From: CAZBYL01 sp964522805
Lineage (GTDB): Bacteria; Synergistota; Synergistia; Synergistales; Synergistaceae
DNA length: 38,319 bases
Direction of reading: 5' to 3'
Assembly: GCA_964522805.1 (NCBI GenBank)
Contig: CAZFWP010000005.1
Span: 1-38,319, forward strand
In this document: piece after piece, positions 1 to 7,430 of the stretch
Layout of the letters: every line of letters begins with the position of its first letter
Numbering within the stretch: position 1 is the stretch's first letter
The notes under the pieces: generated by a model
What the model saw: the letters and a program-made list of their open reading frames with translations, nothing else
Databases searched by the model: none
What the model was told of the DNA's origin: nothing
Position numbers and translations under genes: made by a program

Positions 1-442
1 TGCAGAATTTAAAACCATCGTAACCGAACAGCACCACCATGCCTCCGCCCACAGAAATAGCATCCCATTTGTGCGCATAGCCCTCATTGGTGAAGACCTC
101 CATGCGATAATGGTTTGGATGCTCGGCTCCGTAATCGAGGATACGGAACTCCACCTCAACCCCCGCTTTTTCCGCCAAGCTCAGGTAATCTGCCACGCTG
201 GGGTCGGTTACGGGTAGTCCGATGATGCCGCTGACAAAGCCCATGTCAGTACCATGTCCGTCATGAGACTCCGCCAAGGAACCGTTGACGTCAAAGTCAC
301 AAACCACGCGGGCAACCGCACCTCCCGCAGACTGGCGTATAAGCTCGGCGATCCGAGACGCCCCCGCGACATGAGAACTGGAAGGCCCCCTCATTATCGG
401 CCCCAGTACATCGTTGAATATACTTGAAGGCAGTTTGTTCAT
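1..442 (-). CDS. L-serine dehydratase, beta-domain part (partial)
   Basis: The reading frame starts at ATG 442 and runs off the left edge, so only the first 147 codons are visible. The product resembles the beta domain of iron-sulfur L-serine ammonia-lyases, which convert serine to pyruvate and ammonia. Visible support is an N-terminal GPIMRGPSSSHVAGASRI segment (family form GPSSSHTAGA), a GHGTD motif near residue 72 and a late SVGGG motif. The alpha domain with the cluster cysteines would lie outside the window, in the same chain or in the next gene, so which form this is cannot be told. The start follows the TAG stop of the upstream gene by two bases, which indicates co-transcription and probably translational coupling. 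A GGAG lies about 12 bases before the ATG. Confidence 0.8.
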   Translation of the reverse strand, partial: MNKLPSSIFNDVLGPIMRGPSSSHVAGASRIAELIRQSAGGAVARVVCDFDVNGSLAESHDGHGTDMGFVSGIIGLPVTDPSVADYLSLAEKAGVEVEFRILDYGAEHPNHYRMEVFTNEGYAHKWDAISVGGGMVVLFGYDGFKFC

Positions 443-444
443 GG

Positions 445-1425
445 CTAGATGTTGACTCCAATTCCCGCTTCGAGAGCTTTTTTATAGACTTTGTGGGCGA
501 TAACGATGTCGAGTGTGGCAAAGCCTACTGTTTTCATCAAGGTGATTTGCTTTTTGTCGGTACGTCCTGTCTTTTTGCCCAGGACCAACTCTCCGAGTTC
601 GCCGGTGATGGAATCTGTGCTGAATTTTCCTTCCGCCATGGGAATGAGAAATTCTCCCGCCTCAGCCATGATGGCCTCTCTGTTGTCAATAAAAATTTTA
701 TCCGCGCGGTTGACGATGTATTCATCAAGCTCACGTTTGTGGGGCATAAAGGTACCTACGGCGTTTATGTGCGCGCCCTCTTTGACTCTGTGTCCATCAA
801 ATACAGGCTGCGGGCTGGTGGTGACGGTAGTGATGACATCAGCTCCGTCTGCCGCTGCGTCTGAGGAAGCGGCGGCGATGAGTTTGACACCGAATTTTTC
901 CGCCATTGCGGAGACTCTTTTGATGTAAGCGGCAACTCGTTCCGGTGATAGGTCGTATATGCGGACTTCAGAGAGGTTTCTCGCTGTCAGCATCGCTTCC
1001 AGCTGGGCTTCTGCCTGTCCGCCGGTACCGAAGATGGCTCCTGCGGAAGCATCGGGGTTTGCCAGCAGTTTTGTCGCCAAGCCTGATACCGCGCCTGTTC
1101 TCATGCGAGTAAGTTCCGTGCCGTCAAGCAGTGCGTTGACGACGCCGGTTTCGGGATCCGTGAGCAGCACTGTCGCCGAGACCGCAGGCAGACCGCTTTT
1201 TGCATTATCGGGATAGGTGGAGACAATTTTTATTCCCGCTTGAGGATAGCCTTTTATTAAGGCCGGCATAAAGGACGTAATGCCGTTTTTTTTGACGTTA
1301 AAGTTGATGCGAACTGGAAGCTCCGCTCCGTCTGAGCTCTGTATGGCAAAAGCGTCTCTGTCCGATTCAATGGCGTCTGCCATAGTGAAAATTTTACGAA
1401 TTTCCGCTGCGCTGATAACAAGCAT
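445..1425 (-). CDS. Ornithine cyclodeaminase/mu-crystallin family protein, ketimine-reductase-like
   Basis: This 326-residue protein is full length for the OCD/mu-crystallin family of NAD(P)-dependent enzymes acting on amino or imino acids. The family RTG motif is at 109-111, the Rossmann glycine motif GTGGQ at 133-137, and a VGFATLDIV segment lies near the end. In true ornithine cyclodeaminases the loop after NAVG carries a catalytic Asp (GDCPGK). Here it reads NAVGTFMPHKRELD, with Phe226 where I align that Asp. This is closer to mu-crystallin-type ketimine reductases, so reduction of a cyclic ketimine is a better guess than ornithine deamination. A GGAGG seven bases before ATG 1425 supports the start. 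It is the first gene of an operon with the serine dehydratase, which suggests imino/amino acid catabolism. Substrate unknown. Confidence 0.85.
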   Translation of the reverse strand: MLVISAAEIRKIFTMADAIESDRDAFAIQSSDGAELPVRINFNVKKNGITSFMPALIKGYPQAGIKIVSTYPDNAKSGLPAVSATVLLTDPETGVVNALLDGTELTRMRTGAVSGLATKLLANPDASAGAIFGTGGQAEAQLEAMLTARNLSEVRIYDLSPERVAAYIKRVSAMAEKFGVKLIAAASSDAAADGADVITTVTTSPQPVFDGHRVKEGAHINAVGTFMPHKRELDEYIVNRADKIFIDNREAIMAEAGEFLIPMAEGKFSTDSITGELGELVLGKKTGRTDKKQITLMKTVGFATLDIVIAHKVYKKALEAGIGVNI

Positions 1426-1498
1426 AAAAAAACCTCCGTTAAGATAAAGTAAAACGCCTCTTTAATAAATGCATTGGTTATTTAGGCGGGATTTTATT

Positions 1499-1526
1499 AT
1501 TATAGCGCACTGACTGCATAATATGC
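1499..1526 (-). promoter_or_regulatory. Candidate promoter and palindrome upstream of the OCD-family gene
   Basis: On the minus strand a consensus -10 TATAAT occupies 1504-1499, without a good -35. In place of the -35 there is an 11-base odd palindrome, GCATAATATGC, at 1516-1526. A strong -10 with an operator-like palindrome at the -35 position would suit an activator- or repressor-controlled promoter. The gene's ATG is about 75 bases downstream. Confidence 0.4.
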
Positions 1527-1561
1527 GTAATTATGGTCACATAAGTAAGACGTTTTCAGGT

Positions 1562-1599
1562 AAAAAAAACGAGGACATGCTTGTTTGCAGCCGTCCTCG
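1562..1599 (-). terminator. Rho-independent terminator of the PaaK-ACT operon
   Basis: A seven-base-pair stem (CGAGGAC, 1570-1576, with GTCCTCG, 1593-1599) is followed on the minus strand by eight T (complement of the A run 1562-1569). It lies 255 bases past the ACT gene stop, beyond the dispersed repeat. The plus side carries a shorter T run, so weak bidirectional action is possible. Confidence 0.75.
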
Positions 1600-1640
1600 C
1601 CTCTTTTTATCTTCTTATCTTCTTTTAAGAAAACACTGAT

Positions 1641-1841
1641 TAAAGAGCAATCCTTCAATAATAACCGGCGTACAGCCAAGTGATTATCATCAGAGATCCG
1701 AAATCTATGTTTTCGTACGACTAGCGCAGGTTCTTCTCCGAATTTGCAGATCGCATAAGCAGAAAGCCAAAACGAAGGTTGTCCGTTTTGTGCAACCCGC
1801 TTAGTTTCTTCATCAAGCAGGCTAGCCGCATATAATCAGCG
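1641..1841. repeat. Dispersed modular intergenic repeat, copy A
   Basis: This copy shares three blocks in the same order with copy B at 10221-10440. Block 1, 1652-1676, is 25 bases identical and contains AATAACCGGCGTACAG. Block 2, about 1755-1807, is roughly 80 percent identical and contains GTTTTGTGCAA and CGCTTAGTTT. Block 3, 1828-1841, is identical (GCATATAATCAGCG). Between blocks 1 and 2 lies about 78 bases not found at that place in B; part of it, TTCTTCTC to GCAGATCGCA, resembles sequence that in B comes after block 2. Block 3 sits just past the ACT gene stop. No ORF or inverted ends were seen. Confidence 0.75.
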
Positions 1842-1854
1842 CTCCACTGAATTT

Positions 1855-2298
1855 TTAGATCGAATCCAGCTCCTGCTGCGTAACTACCTCCACACCATTT
1901 TCTGTAAGTACGTTGATTGCCTTCAGTGTGTCTTTTTCGCCGACGTGAAATATTGTGTACGCTCCGTCTTTCTTTTTTGAGGTAAAAGCGTAGGTGTATT
2001 CCAAGTTGATGTCGTTTTTTTCGAGTACAGCAAGTACGCTGTAGAGGCCTCCGGGGATATCGGGGACAACTACGCCTATCACATGCGTGATTGCGCAGAT
2101 GTAGCCCGCCTCTTTGAGCAGGGAGATTGTTTTATCAGGGTCATTGACTATAACTCGGACGATGCCGAATTCAGCTGTTTCGGCGATGGAGAGCGTTCTC
2201 ATGTCAATATTGTTATCGCTGAGTGTCTTGGTAAATTCCGCCAGCTGCCCCGATTTGTTTTCAAGGAATACGGATATTTGTTTTACGGTCATGTTCAT
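1855..2298 (-). CDS. Tandem ACT-domain protein
   Basis: This 147-residue protein is built from two ACT folds, about residues 4-70 and 74-140, with no catalytic domain. ACT domains bind amino acids as allosteric ligands. The first begins VKQISVFLENKSGQLAEFT, the second carries HVIGVVVPDIPGGLYSVL. Stand-alone two-ACT proteins often accompany PaaK-type ligases, and here the gene starts 17 bases after the PaaK stop, so the two are clearly co-transcribed. A likely role is sensing an aromatic amino or aryl acid for the ligase; this is inference. ATG 2298 and ATG 2292 are both reachable from AGGAAGG (spacing 4 and 10); the shorter form may be the real one. Confidence 0.85.
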   Translation of the reverse strand: MNMTVKQISVFLENKSGQLAEFTKTLSDNNIDMRTLSIAETAEFGIVRVIVNDPDKTISLLKEAGYICAITHVIGVVVPDIPGGLYSVLAVLEKNDINLEYTYAFTSKKKDGAYTIFHVGEKDTLKAINVLTENGVEVVTQQELDSI

Positions 2299-2315
2299 TT
2301 CCCCTTCCTGCCCTC

Positions 2316-3617
2316 TTAGTATAGGTTTCTTTTGTCGATGATGCGCACCGCTTTGCCTTCGCTGCGCGTGATGCTCTTCGGCGCCAGCAGGTGCACTTTC
2401 GCATAGATGCCCAGCATGGCTTTAAGGTCGCTTACGAGAGCTTTTTCGCGTGCGGAAATTTCACCGATGGTGTCGGAGAATGTCTCCGCGGACATTTCCA
2501 CATTAATATCAAGTATATCGCTGTTGTTGACTCTGGTGACAATAATTTGGTAATTTGCGGGATAGCCGTTTTTCAGCAGCACCGCTTCTATCTGCGAGGG
2601 GAAGACGTTGACTCCTTTGATGATCAGCATGTCATCGCTGCGCCCCATCGGTTTCGCCATGCGTGTGTGCGTGCGTCCGCAGGCGCATTTTTCATGATTC
2701 AGCACACAGATGTCTCTTGTGCGGTAACGAATCATCGGGAATGCCTCTTTGGTGATGCTGGTGAATACCAGTTCACCTTTTTCTCCGTAGGGGAGCACTT
2801 CTCCGGTATTGGGGTCGATGATTTCCGCGATGAAGTGATCTTCATTGATGTGCATTCCCTGCTGTTCGCTGCATTCATATGATACGCCGGGACCGGCTAT
2901 TTCTGTGAGGCCATATATATCATACGCCTTTATGTGAAGTTTTTCTTCGATGTCACGGCGCATCTCTTCTGTCCAAGCCTCGGCTCCGAAAATTCCCGCT
3001 TTGAGTTTAATTTCGTTTTTTATTCCCTTTTCCGTTACTGTTTCCGCAAGGTAAGCAGCGTAGGAAGGCGTACAGCAAAGTATGGTAGAGCCTAAATCGC
3101 ACATGATGTCCAGCTGTCTGTCAGTACTTCCCGATGAGACGGGCAATGTGAGCGCGCCTATTTTACGTGAACCGCCGTCAATCCCCAATCCTCCGGTGAA
3201 CAGGCCGTAGCCGTAGGCTACGTGGATTACATCTTCTTTGCTGCCGCCAGCTGCAGTAATGGCTCGGGCACAGCAGTCTTCCCAGATGTTCATGTCGTTT
3301 TGAGTGTAGAAGGCCATTACCCTTTTGCCGGTAGTGCCGCTGGTAGAGTGCATACGCACGCATTCAGAGAGCGGAGCCGCGAGCAGCCCGTAGGGATACG
3401 CCTCCCGCAAGTCGTCTTTTTTGATAAAGGGCAGTTTATGCAGATCGTCAACTGATTTTACGTCTTGCGGAGTAAGTCCTTTTTCGTCCATCAGCTTTTT
3501 GTAGTAGGCTGAGTTTTCGTATGCCCGCTTAACTGTTTTGACAAGACGTTCGCTTTGCATTTTTTTGATTTCTTCTCTTGAAGCGCATTCAATTTCCTGC
3601 TGGTAATATTTCCCCAT
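2316..3617 (-). CDS. Phenylacetate-CoA ligase family (PaaK-type) aryl-CoA ligase
   Basis: AMP-forming ligase of the PaaK family, about 433 residues, which activates aryl acids such as phenylacetate or indoleacetate to CoA thioesters through an acyl-adenylate. The ATP-binding loop HSTSGTTGKR lies near residue 93, YGLTEIAGPG near 236, RYRTRD near 300, and a GRSDDMLIIKGVNVFPSQIE hinge region follows. The C-terminal adenylation lysine is kept in SITRSEGKAVRI, so the enzyme looks active. The frame extends to a TTG at 3626, but ATG 3617 sits ten bases from AGAAAGGA and is preferred. It heads an operon with the ACT gene, behind an attenuator-like leader. Such ligases in amino-acid fermenters typically handle acids formed from aromatic amino acids; the exact substrate cannot be read. 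Confidence 0.88.
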   Translation of the reverse strand: MGKYYQQEIECASREEIKKMQSERLVKTVKRAYENSAYYKKLMDEKGLTPQDVKSVDDLHKLPFIKKDDLREAYPYGLLAAPLSECVRMHSTSGTTGKRVMAFYTQNDMNIWEDCCARAITAAGGSKEDVIHVAYGYGLFTGGLGIDGGSRKIGALTLPVSSGSTDRQLDIMCDLGSTILCCTPSYAAYLAETVTEKGIKNEIKLKAGIFGAEAWTEEMRRDIEEKLHIKAYDIYGLTEIAGPGVSYECSEQQGMHINEDHFIAEIIDPNTGEVLPYGEKGELVFTSITKEAFPMIRYRTRDICVLNHEKCACGRTHTRMAKPMGRSDDMLIIKGVNVFPSQIEAVLLKNGYPANYQIIVTRVNNSDILDINVEMSAETFSDTIGEISAREKALVSDLKAMLGIYAKVHLLAPKSITRSEGKAVRIIDKRNLY

Positions 3618-3676
3618 ATTGACCAAATCCTTTCTGTTTTTTGCAATAGCTGAGTTTTACGACGGTTTAATACACT

Positions 3677-3706
3677 AAAAAAGCAGGGCCCGGCGCGGGT
3701 CCCTGC
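3677..3706 (-). terminator. Leader terminator (attenuator) ahead of the PaaK gene
   Basis: The minus-strand RNA forms a ten-base-pair stem, GCAGGG plus CCCG paired with CGGG plus CCCTGC, with one bulged A and a CGC loop (3706-3683), followed by six U (3682-3677). It ends about 60 bases before the PaaK start codon and after the promoter at 3907-3935, so it can only act as a conditional terminator in the 5' leader. Confidence 0.8.
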
Positions 3707-3799
3707 TTCAACGGCAATTTACGCAACGATGCAGAATGTCGGCGGCTTACTCCCGATTCATGCAAACCGAGCGCAGATCCCGTGAAGGGGACCCGCGCC
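3677..3799 (-). promoter_or_regulatory. Transcription attenuator with mutually exclusive RNA pairings
   Basis: Three RNA segments compete. A (3799-3788, GGCGCGGGUCCC) can pair with B (3781-3770, GGGAUCUGCGCU) across a six-base loop: 12 pairs, three of them G-U. A can also pair perfectly, 12 Watson-Crick pairs, with C (3703-3692, GGGACCCGCGCC), which is the 5' arm of the terminator. A:B leaves the terminator free; A:C destroys it. A and B lie in frame inside a 32-codon ORF. This is the layout of a translation-controlled or ligand-controlled attenuator. I do not recognise a known riboswitch or T-box in it. Confidence 0.7.
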
Positions 3800-3856
3800 G
3801 ATAAAAGAGAACCGTGTGACGATGCCACTATGATGTTGTGCTGTTTTATGTGTCAT
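3758..3856 (-). CDS. Putative leader peptide, 32 residues
   Basis: A small ORF starts at ATG 3856, nine bases after a GGAGG, and stops at TGA 3758. Its peptide starts MTHKTAQHHSGIVTRF and ends GPLHGICARFA. Attenuator segment A encodes GAGP and segment B encodes GICA, both exactly codon-aligned. The stop lies ten bases past B, so a ribosome held at the stop would cover part of B and leave A free to form the antiterminator. There are four His and three Phe codons but no run of one amino acid, so classical amino-acid starvation control is not obvious; arrest by the nascent peptide, as with TnaC, is another option. Expression is inferred only. Confidence 0.5.
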   Translation of the reverse strand: MTHKTAQHHSGIVTRFSFIGAGPLHGICARFA

Positions 3857-3906
3857 GTCCCAGTGCCTCCTTCGGCTTTAGACTTCGCTGTAAAATAATG
3901 GGAGAG

Positions 3907-3935
3907 ATTTTAGACCAATCGCCAAGAAATGTCAA
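3907..3935 (-). promoter_or_regulatory. Sigma-70-type promoter of the PaaK-ACT operon
   Basis: The minus strand shows TTGACA (3935-3930), a 17-base spacer and TAAAAT (3912-3907), a near-consensus housekeeping promoter. The transcript would start near 3900, giving a leader of about 280 bases before the PaaK start codon and about 220 bases to the attenuator terminator. Confidence 0.75.
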
Positions 3936-4042
3936 ATGAAAAGCCTGAAGTACTTTTATTCAACAAACTTGTTTTTATTTGTGCGTGTGATTTTTTGTAC
4001 AAAGACGATGTTTTTGTTTCGCCCAAACACCTCTATATGATA

Positions 4043-4048
4043 TATAAT
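4043..4048 (+). promoter_or_regulatory. Candidate -10 element for the FAD oxidoreductase gene
   Basis: TATAAT stands 36 bases before the TTG start codon in an AT-rich stretch. No convincing -35 is at the right distance (TTGTTT is 23 bases away), so this is only a candidate. It is divergent from the PaaK promoter. Confidence 0.3.
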
Positions 4049-4083
4049 GCACCAATCTTTAGTTATATTATGGAGGCAGTCTC

Positions 4084-6078
4084 TTGCACAATTTAGCTAG
4101 CTTATTTATAGCGGTACTTTCCTTGGCTGTTTTGCTTCTGTCCCAGTCGGTTGTTTTTGCAAACACCCCTCTTGAGTACGACATCGTTGTCGTCGGCGCC
4201 GGTACGGGAGGATGCGCCGCCGCCATTCAGGCTGGACGTATGGGAGCCTCTGTCGCTCTGGTTGAAGAGTCAGATTGGGTCGGAGGGCAGATGACCGGCG
4301 CAGCTGTTTCGACTATGGACGATAAGACTTTTACCCGCACCGGTATTTATCGTGAGCTGATCACCAAAGCAACGGAGTATTATGCCTCACGCGGGCAGAA
4401 GGTTAATGTCTGTTATTGGGGAAGCGATACCATCGCCTTTGAACCATGGGTTGGGCGAACCATTCTTATGAATATGCTCAAGGAGAGCGGTAAGGTTCAT
4501 CTTTATTTTAAGACCAGGGCTGTAGCCGCCAAGGTTGTCAAAAACAAGGTCTCCGAAGCCGTTTTTGAGTCCGGCGGCAAGAAGTTCAGCATTAAAGGCG
4601 GCGTTTTTATTGACGCCACCGAGTGCGGAGACTTTATCCCGCTTACAGGCGCCAGATACCGTGTGGGCAATAGCATCGCACCCAAGATTGATAAAGGCTC
4701 TATTATTCAGGACATTACCTATGTCGCTGTTATTAAGAAGTATAAAGAGGGCTTGCCCCCTGAGTTGAAGGTTGAGACACCGCCGCCCGGATATTCAAAT
4801 TACCTTTTTAAGTTTAGAGAGGTAGTTCGCCCCGATGGCGACACTTGGCCGGGAAAGTATCCTTTTAATACCGAGGTTCATAATGAATACCGTGCGATAC
4901 CTGATGTGTCAAATCATGAGGTGGTTGACGGCGGCAGACCGGAGACTTGGCAATATGTTACTAAGACGTCTATAAACTGGGCAAATGATTATTATGATAA
5001 GTCAGAAGGTATTAAGGGTCTTTCCGTGCAGTATTTGGAGGACATGAATTACCGCCGCACCTGCGACCGCGAAGCTATGCTCAAGACACTCTGTTTTATT
5101 TACTATATGCAGAACGAGCTGGGGATGGAAGATTGGTCTGTTGATAATAGGCAGGATTTCGGCTCATTCTTTAGTAATGACTGGCAAAATTGGCAGCCGG
5201 CGCAGAAGTACAGCGAGGTTCTCCGTCATTTTCCCCCATTCCCTTATGTTCGAGAGAGCCGCCGTATTGTCGGAGTGAAGACAATGAGGGTTAAGGACGT
5301 TATCAGAGATGACAAATTAAAGCGTACAGAGAAGAGTATTCCCGATACTGTGGCTCTCGGAGAGTATCCTGTGGATATTCACGGCGCCACGGATCCTCAC
5401 TTTCTCGACCTCGACCTTAACGAAGCGGGAGATATTCCCGATAATATGTGGCAGAACACGGGCGGGCTGTTCCAAATTCCTTTCGGCGCTTTGATTCCCG
5501 AAAAGGTAAACGGACTTGTCGCGGCGGAGAAGAATATTTCTGTCTCCCGTCTGGTAAGCGGCGCGACACGCTTGCAGCCGGTAACAATGCTGACAGGTCA
5601 AGCGGCCGGTGTAACCGCAGTTTTGGCGGTAAAGTCAAAGAAGCACCCCCGCGAACTGCGCGTCCTTGATATTCAGTCGGAGCTTTGGAAAACAAAGACT
5701 TGGCTCTCTCTTTATCGCTTTGAAGATGTTCCCGATTACGCTTCATTTTGGGCGGGTGTAGAGGCAGCAATGGTTTTCGGCTATATGGATCCGCAAACAG
5801 AGACGCTCTTTGGCGCTTCGGATAATATGCATTGGATTGAAGTCCGAGACGCTTTCAGACGCGCTTTTGACATTCACAGTTTTCCCGAACGAGAGGATTT
5901 AGCTCCTTTGTCAGTCAATGAATTTAACACTTGGCTAAGGGAGCTTTACAAGAAAGATTTAAAGCGTTATGAAAGCGCCATTACCGACACTGCGGTTGAT
6001 AAGCCCCTGACCAAAGGGCGCCTTGCCGCCACGGTGCTTGAGATAATGAAGCTGACCCCACCGGTCAAGAAAAAGTAA
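4084..6078 (+). CDS. Exported FAD-dependent oxidoreductase
   Basis: A 664-residue protein with an N-terminal signal sequence (hydrophobic stretch about residues 7-24 ending SVVFA). It is followed at once by a dinucleotide-binding motif, DIVVVGAGTGGCAAAIQAGR (residues 34-53), and an acidic strand end VALVEESDWVGGQMTG, typical of the FAD_oxidored group. A distal RLVSGATRLQPVTMLTGQAAG segment (about 490-510) matches the conserved C-terminal FAD-binding part. The start is TTG 4084, seven bases after GGAGG; the nearby ATG 4070 is out of frame. Substrate unknown. The amidohydrolase 17 bases downstream is in the same operon. Export of a folded flavoprotein through a Sec-like signal is worth noting, since no twin-arginine motif is seen. 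Confidence 0.8.
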   Translation: MHNLASLFIAVLSLAVLLLSQSVVFANTPLEYDIVVVGAGTGGCAAAIQAGRMGASVALVEESDWVGGQMTGAAVSTMDDKTFTRTGIYRELITKATEYYASRGQKVNVCYWGSDTIAFEPWVGRTILMNMLKESGKVHLYFKTRAVAAKVVKNKVSEAVFESGGKKFSIKGGVFIDATECGDFIPLTGARYRVGNSIAPKIDKGSIIQDITYVAVIKKYKEGLPPELKVETPPPGYSNYLFKFREVVRPDGDTWPGKYPFNTEVHNEYRAIPDVSNHEVVDGGRPETWQYVTKTSINWANDYYDKSEGIKGLSVQYLEDMNYRRTCDREAMLKTLCFIYYMQNELGMEDWSVDNRQDFGSFFSNDWQNWQPAQKYSEVLRHFPPFPYVRESRRIVGVKTMRVKDVIRDDKLKRTEKSIPDTVALGEYPVDIHGATDPHFLDLDLNEAGDIPDNMWQNTGGLFQIPFGALIPEKVNGLVAAEKNISVSRLVSGATRLQPVTMLTGQAAGVTAVLAVKSKKHPRELRVLDIQSELWKTKTWLSLYRFEDVPDYASFWAGVEAAMVFGYMDPQTETLFGASDNMHWIEVRDAFRRAFDIHSFPEREDLAPLSVNEFNTWLRELYKKDLKRYESAITDTAVDKPLTKGRLAATVLEIMKLTPPVKKK

Positions 6079-6095
6079 AGAACGAGGCGGTTTTG

Positions 6096-7310
6096 ATGTT
6101 TAACAGGATAGCGGCAAAAGCTAAAGAGCTGGAAGATGAGTTAGTTCAATGGCGCCGTGAAATACACATGAATCCCGAACTTTCTTTTGAGGAGCGGCAC
6201 ACAACTGATTTTATCGAGAGCAAGCTGCGGGAATTCGGCTACAGCGAGATTAAGCGCGGCTTCGCCCCTGTTGAGACAGGACTGACAGCGGAGCTTAACA
6301 GTGATGCTGCCGGCAGGATTACCGCACTGCGGGCCGACATTGACGCTCTGCCGATAACAGAGGCAGCGGACGTTCCTTGGATGTCTTTGCGGGAAGGTGT
6401 ATCTCACGCCTGCGGGCATGATGCTCACACCGCCGTTATGCTGGCTGCTGCCAAAATTTTGTTTGATATGCGAAGTGAGATCAAAGGACATGTGCGCCTT
6501 ATTTTTCAGCCTGCGGAGGAGCGATCTTATCCCGGTCCGGAGTTTAAATCGGGAGCCGCTTTTGTAAGAGACAGCGGTGCGCTTGAAGGTGTAGGAATGG
6601 TTTTTGCCATGCACGCCTGGGGCTCTTATGAAGCGGGGAAAATTTTCTGCGCCGAGGGCGCTGTCACCGGAAATGTCGCCGCCTTTACTCTCAAAGTCAC
6701 CGGCAAGGGCGGACATGGGGCCCAGCCACATCTGGTCATCGATCCGGTGATTTCCTCCTGTAATATAGCCCAGCTGTGGCAGCAGATAATCAGCCGCGAG
6801 GTGGACGCTCTTGATGCCGCCGTTTTGACGATAGGTAAGATCGAAGCAGGCTCTCTTTATAATGTGATTCCGGAAACGGCCTCGATGGAAGGAACTTGCC
6901 GCTCACTAAAATCAGCCACCATGGAACTTTTGGAGAGCCGCATGAGGACCACAGCCGCCCTGACAGCTGAGGCTGGCAGGTGCCGTGCTGAGCTCTCCTT
7001 CCGCAGGGGGCACGACTCTGTGCGTAACGACGCCGCTGCGGTGGCGGCGGTTAGAGAGGCGGCAGAGGCGATGTTCGGCAAGGAAGCCTATGTTAATGTT
7101 CCCCCGGCGATGATCGGCGAGGATTTTTCTCTGCTGTCCGATGTTGTGCCGGGAGCACTTTTCTTTTTGGGTATGGCAGATAAAGAGAAAAAGACTGACC
7201 GGCCCCAGCACGACCCTAAGTTTAAGGTCAATGACGAGGTGCTTTACCGCGGTGCGGCAATGCTAGCGGCCTGTGCTGCCGAGTCAGCGGTAAAATTCGC
7301 GCAAGATTAG
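6096..7310 (+). CDS. M20D-family amidohydrolase (N-acyl amino acid hydrolase)
   Basis: A 404-residue M20D metalloamidohydrolase of the IAA-amino-acid/hippurate hydrolase kind, which cleaves N-acyl amino acids or small peptides. All metal and catalytic residues are visible: HACGHDAH with Cys106 and His108, general base and ligand Glu141-Glu142 (FQPAEE), His173 (AMHAWG) and His372 (QHDP). A lid/dimerisation domain lies between about 183 and 295 (GKGGHGAQPH). The frame opens at TTG 6093, but ATG 6096, eight bases after GAGG, is the better start. No signal peptide, so cytoplasmic. It follows the FAD oxidoreductase with a 17-base gap and ends at a shared terminator with the convergent operon. A second, altered M20 protein is encoded at 8923-10113. 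Confidence 0.9.
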   Translation: MFNRIAAKAKELEDELVQWRREIHMNPELSFEERHTTDFIESKLREFGYSEIKRGFAPVETGLTAELNSDAAGRITALRADIDALPITEAADVPWMSLREGVSHACGHDAHTAVMLAAAKILFDMRSEIKGHVRLIFQPAEERSYPGPEFKSGAAFVRDSGALEGVGMVFAMHAWGSYEAGKIFCAEGAVTGNVAAFTLKVTGKGGHGAQPHLVIDPVISSCNIAQLWQQIISREVDALDAAVLTIGKIEAGSLYNVIPETASMEGTCRSLKSATMELLESRMRTTAALTAEAGRCRAELSFRRGHDSVRNDAAAVAAVREAAEAMFGKEAYVNVPPAMIGEDFSLLSDVVPGALFFLGMADKEKKTDRPQHDPKFKVNDEVLYRGAAMLAACAAESAVKFAQD

Positions 7311-7361
7311 TTCTTTGCGCCATCAGCAGCGCCTTTGCCGTCAGTATCCATAAAACCGTAA

Positions 7362-7402
7362 AAAAATCCCATTCCGACCTTCGCAGGCAGAATGGGATTT
7401 TT
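7362..7402. terminator. Bidirectional terminator between convergent operons
   Basis: A perfect 13-base-pair inverted repeat (AAAAATCCCATTC, 7362-7374, with GAATGGGATTTTT, 7390-7402) has T runs on both strands. It serves the amidohydrolase on the plus strand and the ligase gene ending at 7431 on the minus strand. Confidence 0.9.
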
Positions 7403-7430
7403 GCTGATTATAAACTTATTGGCAATGCTT

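Noticed and set aside
3677..3860. T-box or known riboswitch in the PaaK leader
   Set aside because: No AGGGTGGNACCGCG T-box sequence or specifier-loop layout was found; the perfect pairing between ORF segment and terminator arm is explained better by attenuation.
6141..6731. A 196-codon frame opposite the M20D amidohydrolase
   Set aside because: All M20 motifs lie on the plus strand and the antisense product has no family features.
7403..7412. GCTGATTATA, matching the complement of block 3 of the intergenic repeat
   Set aside because: Only ten bases match and the other blocks are absent; probably chance.
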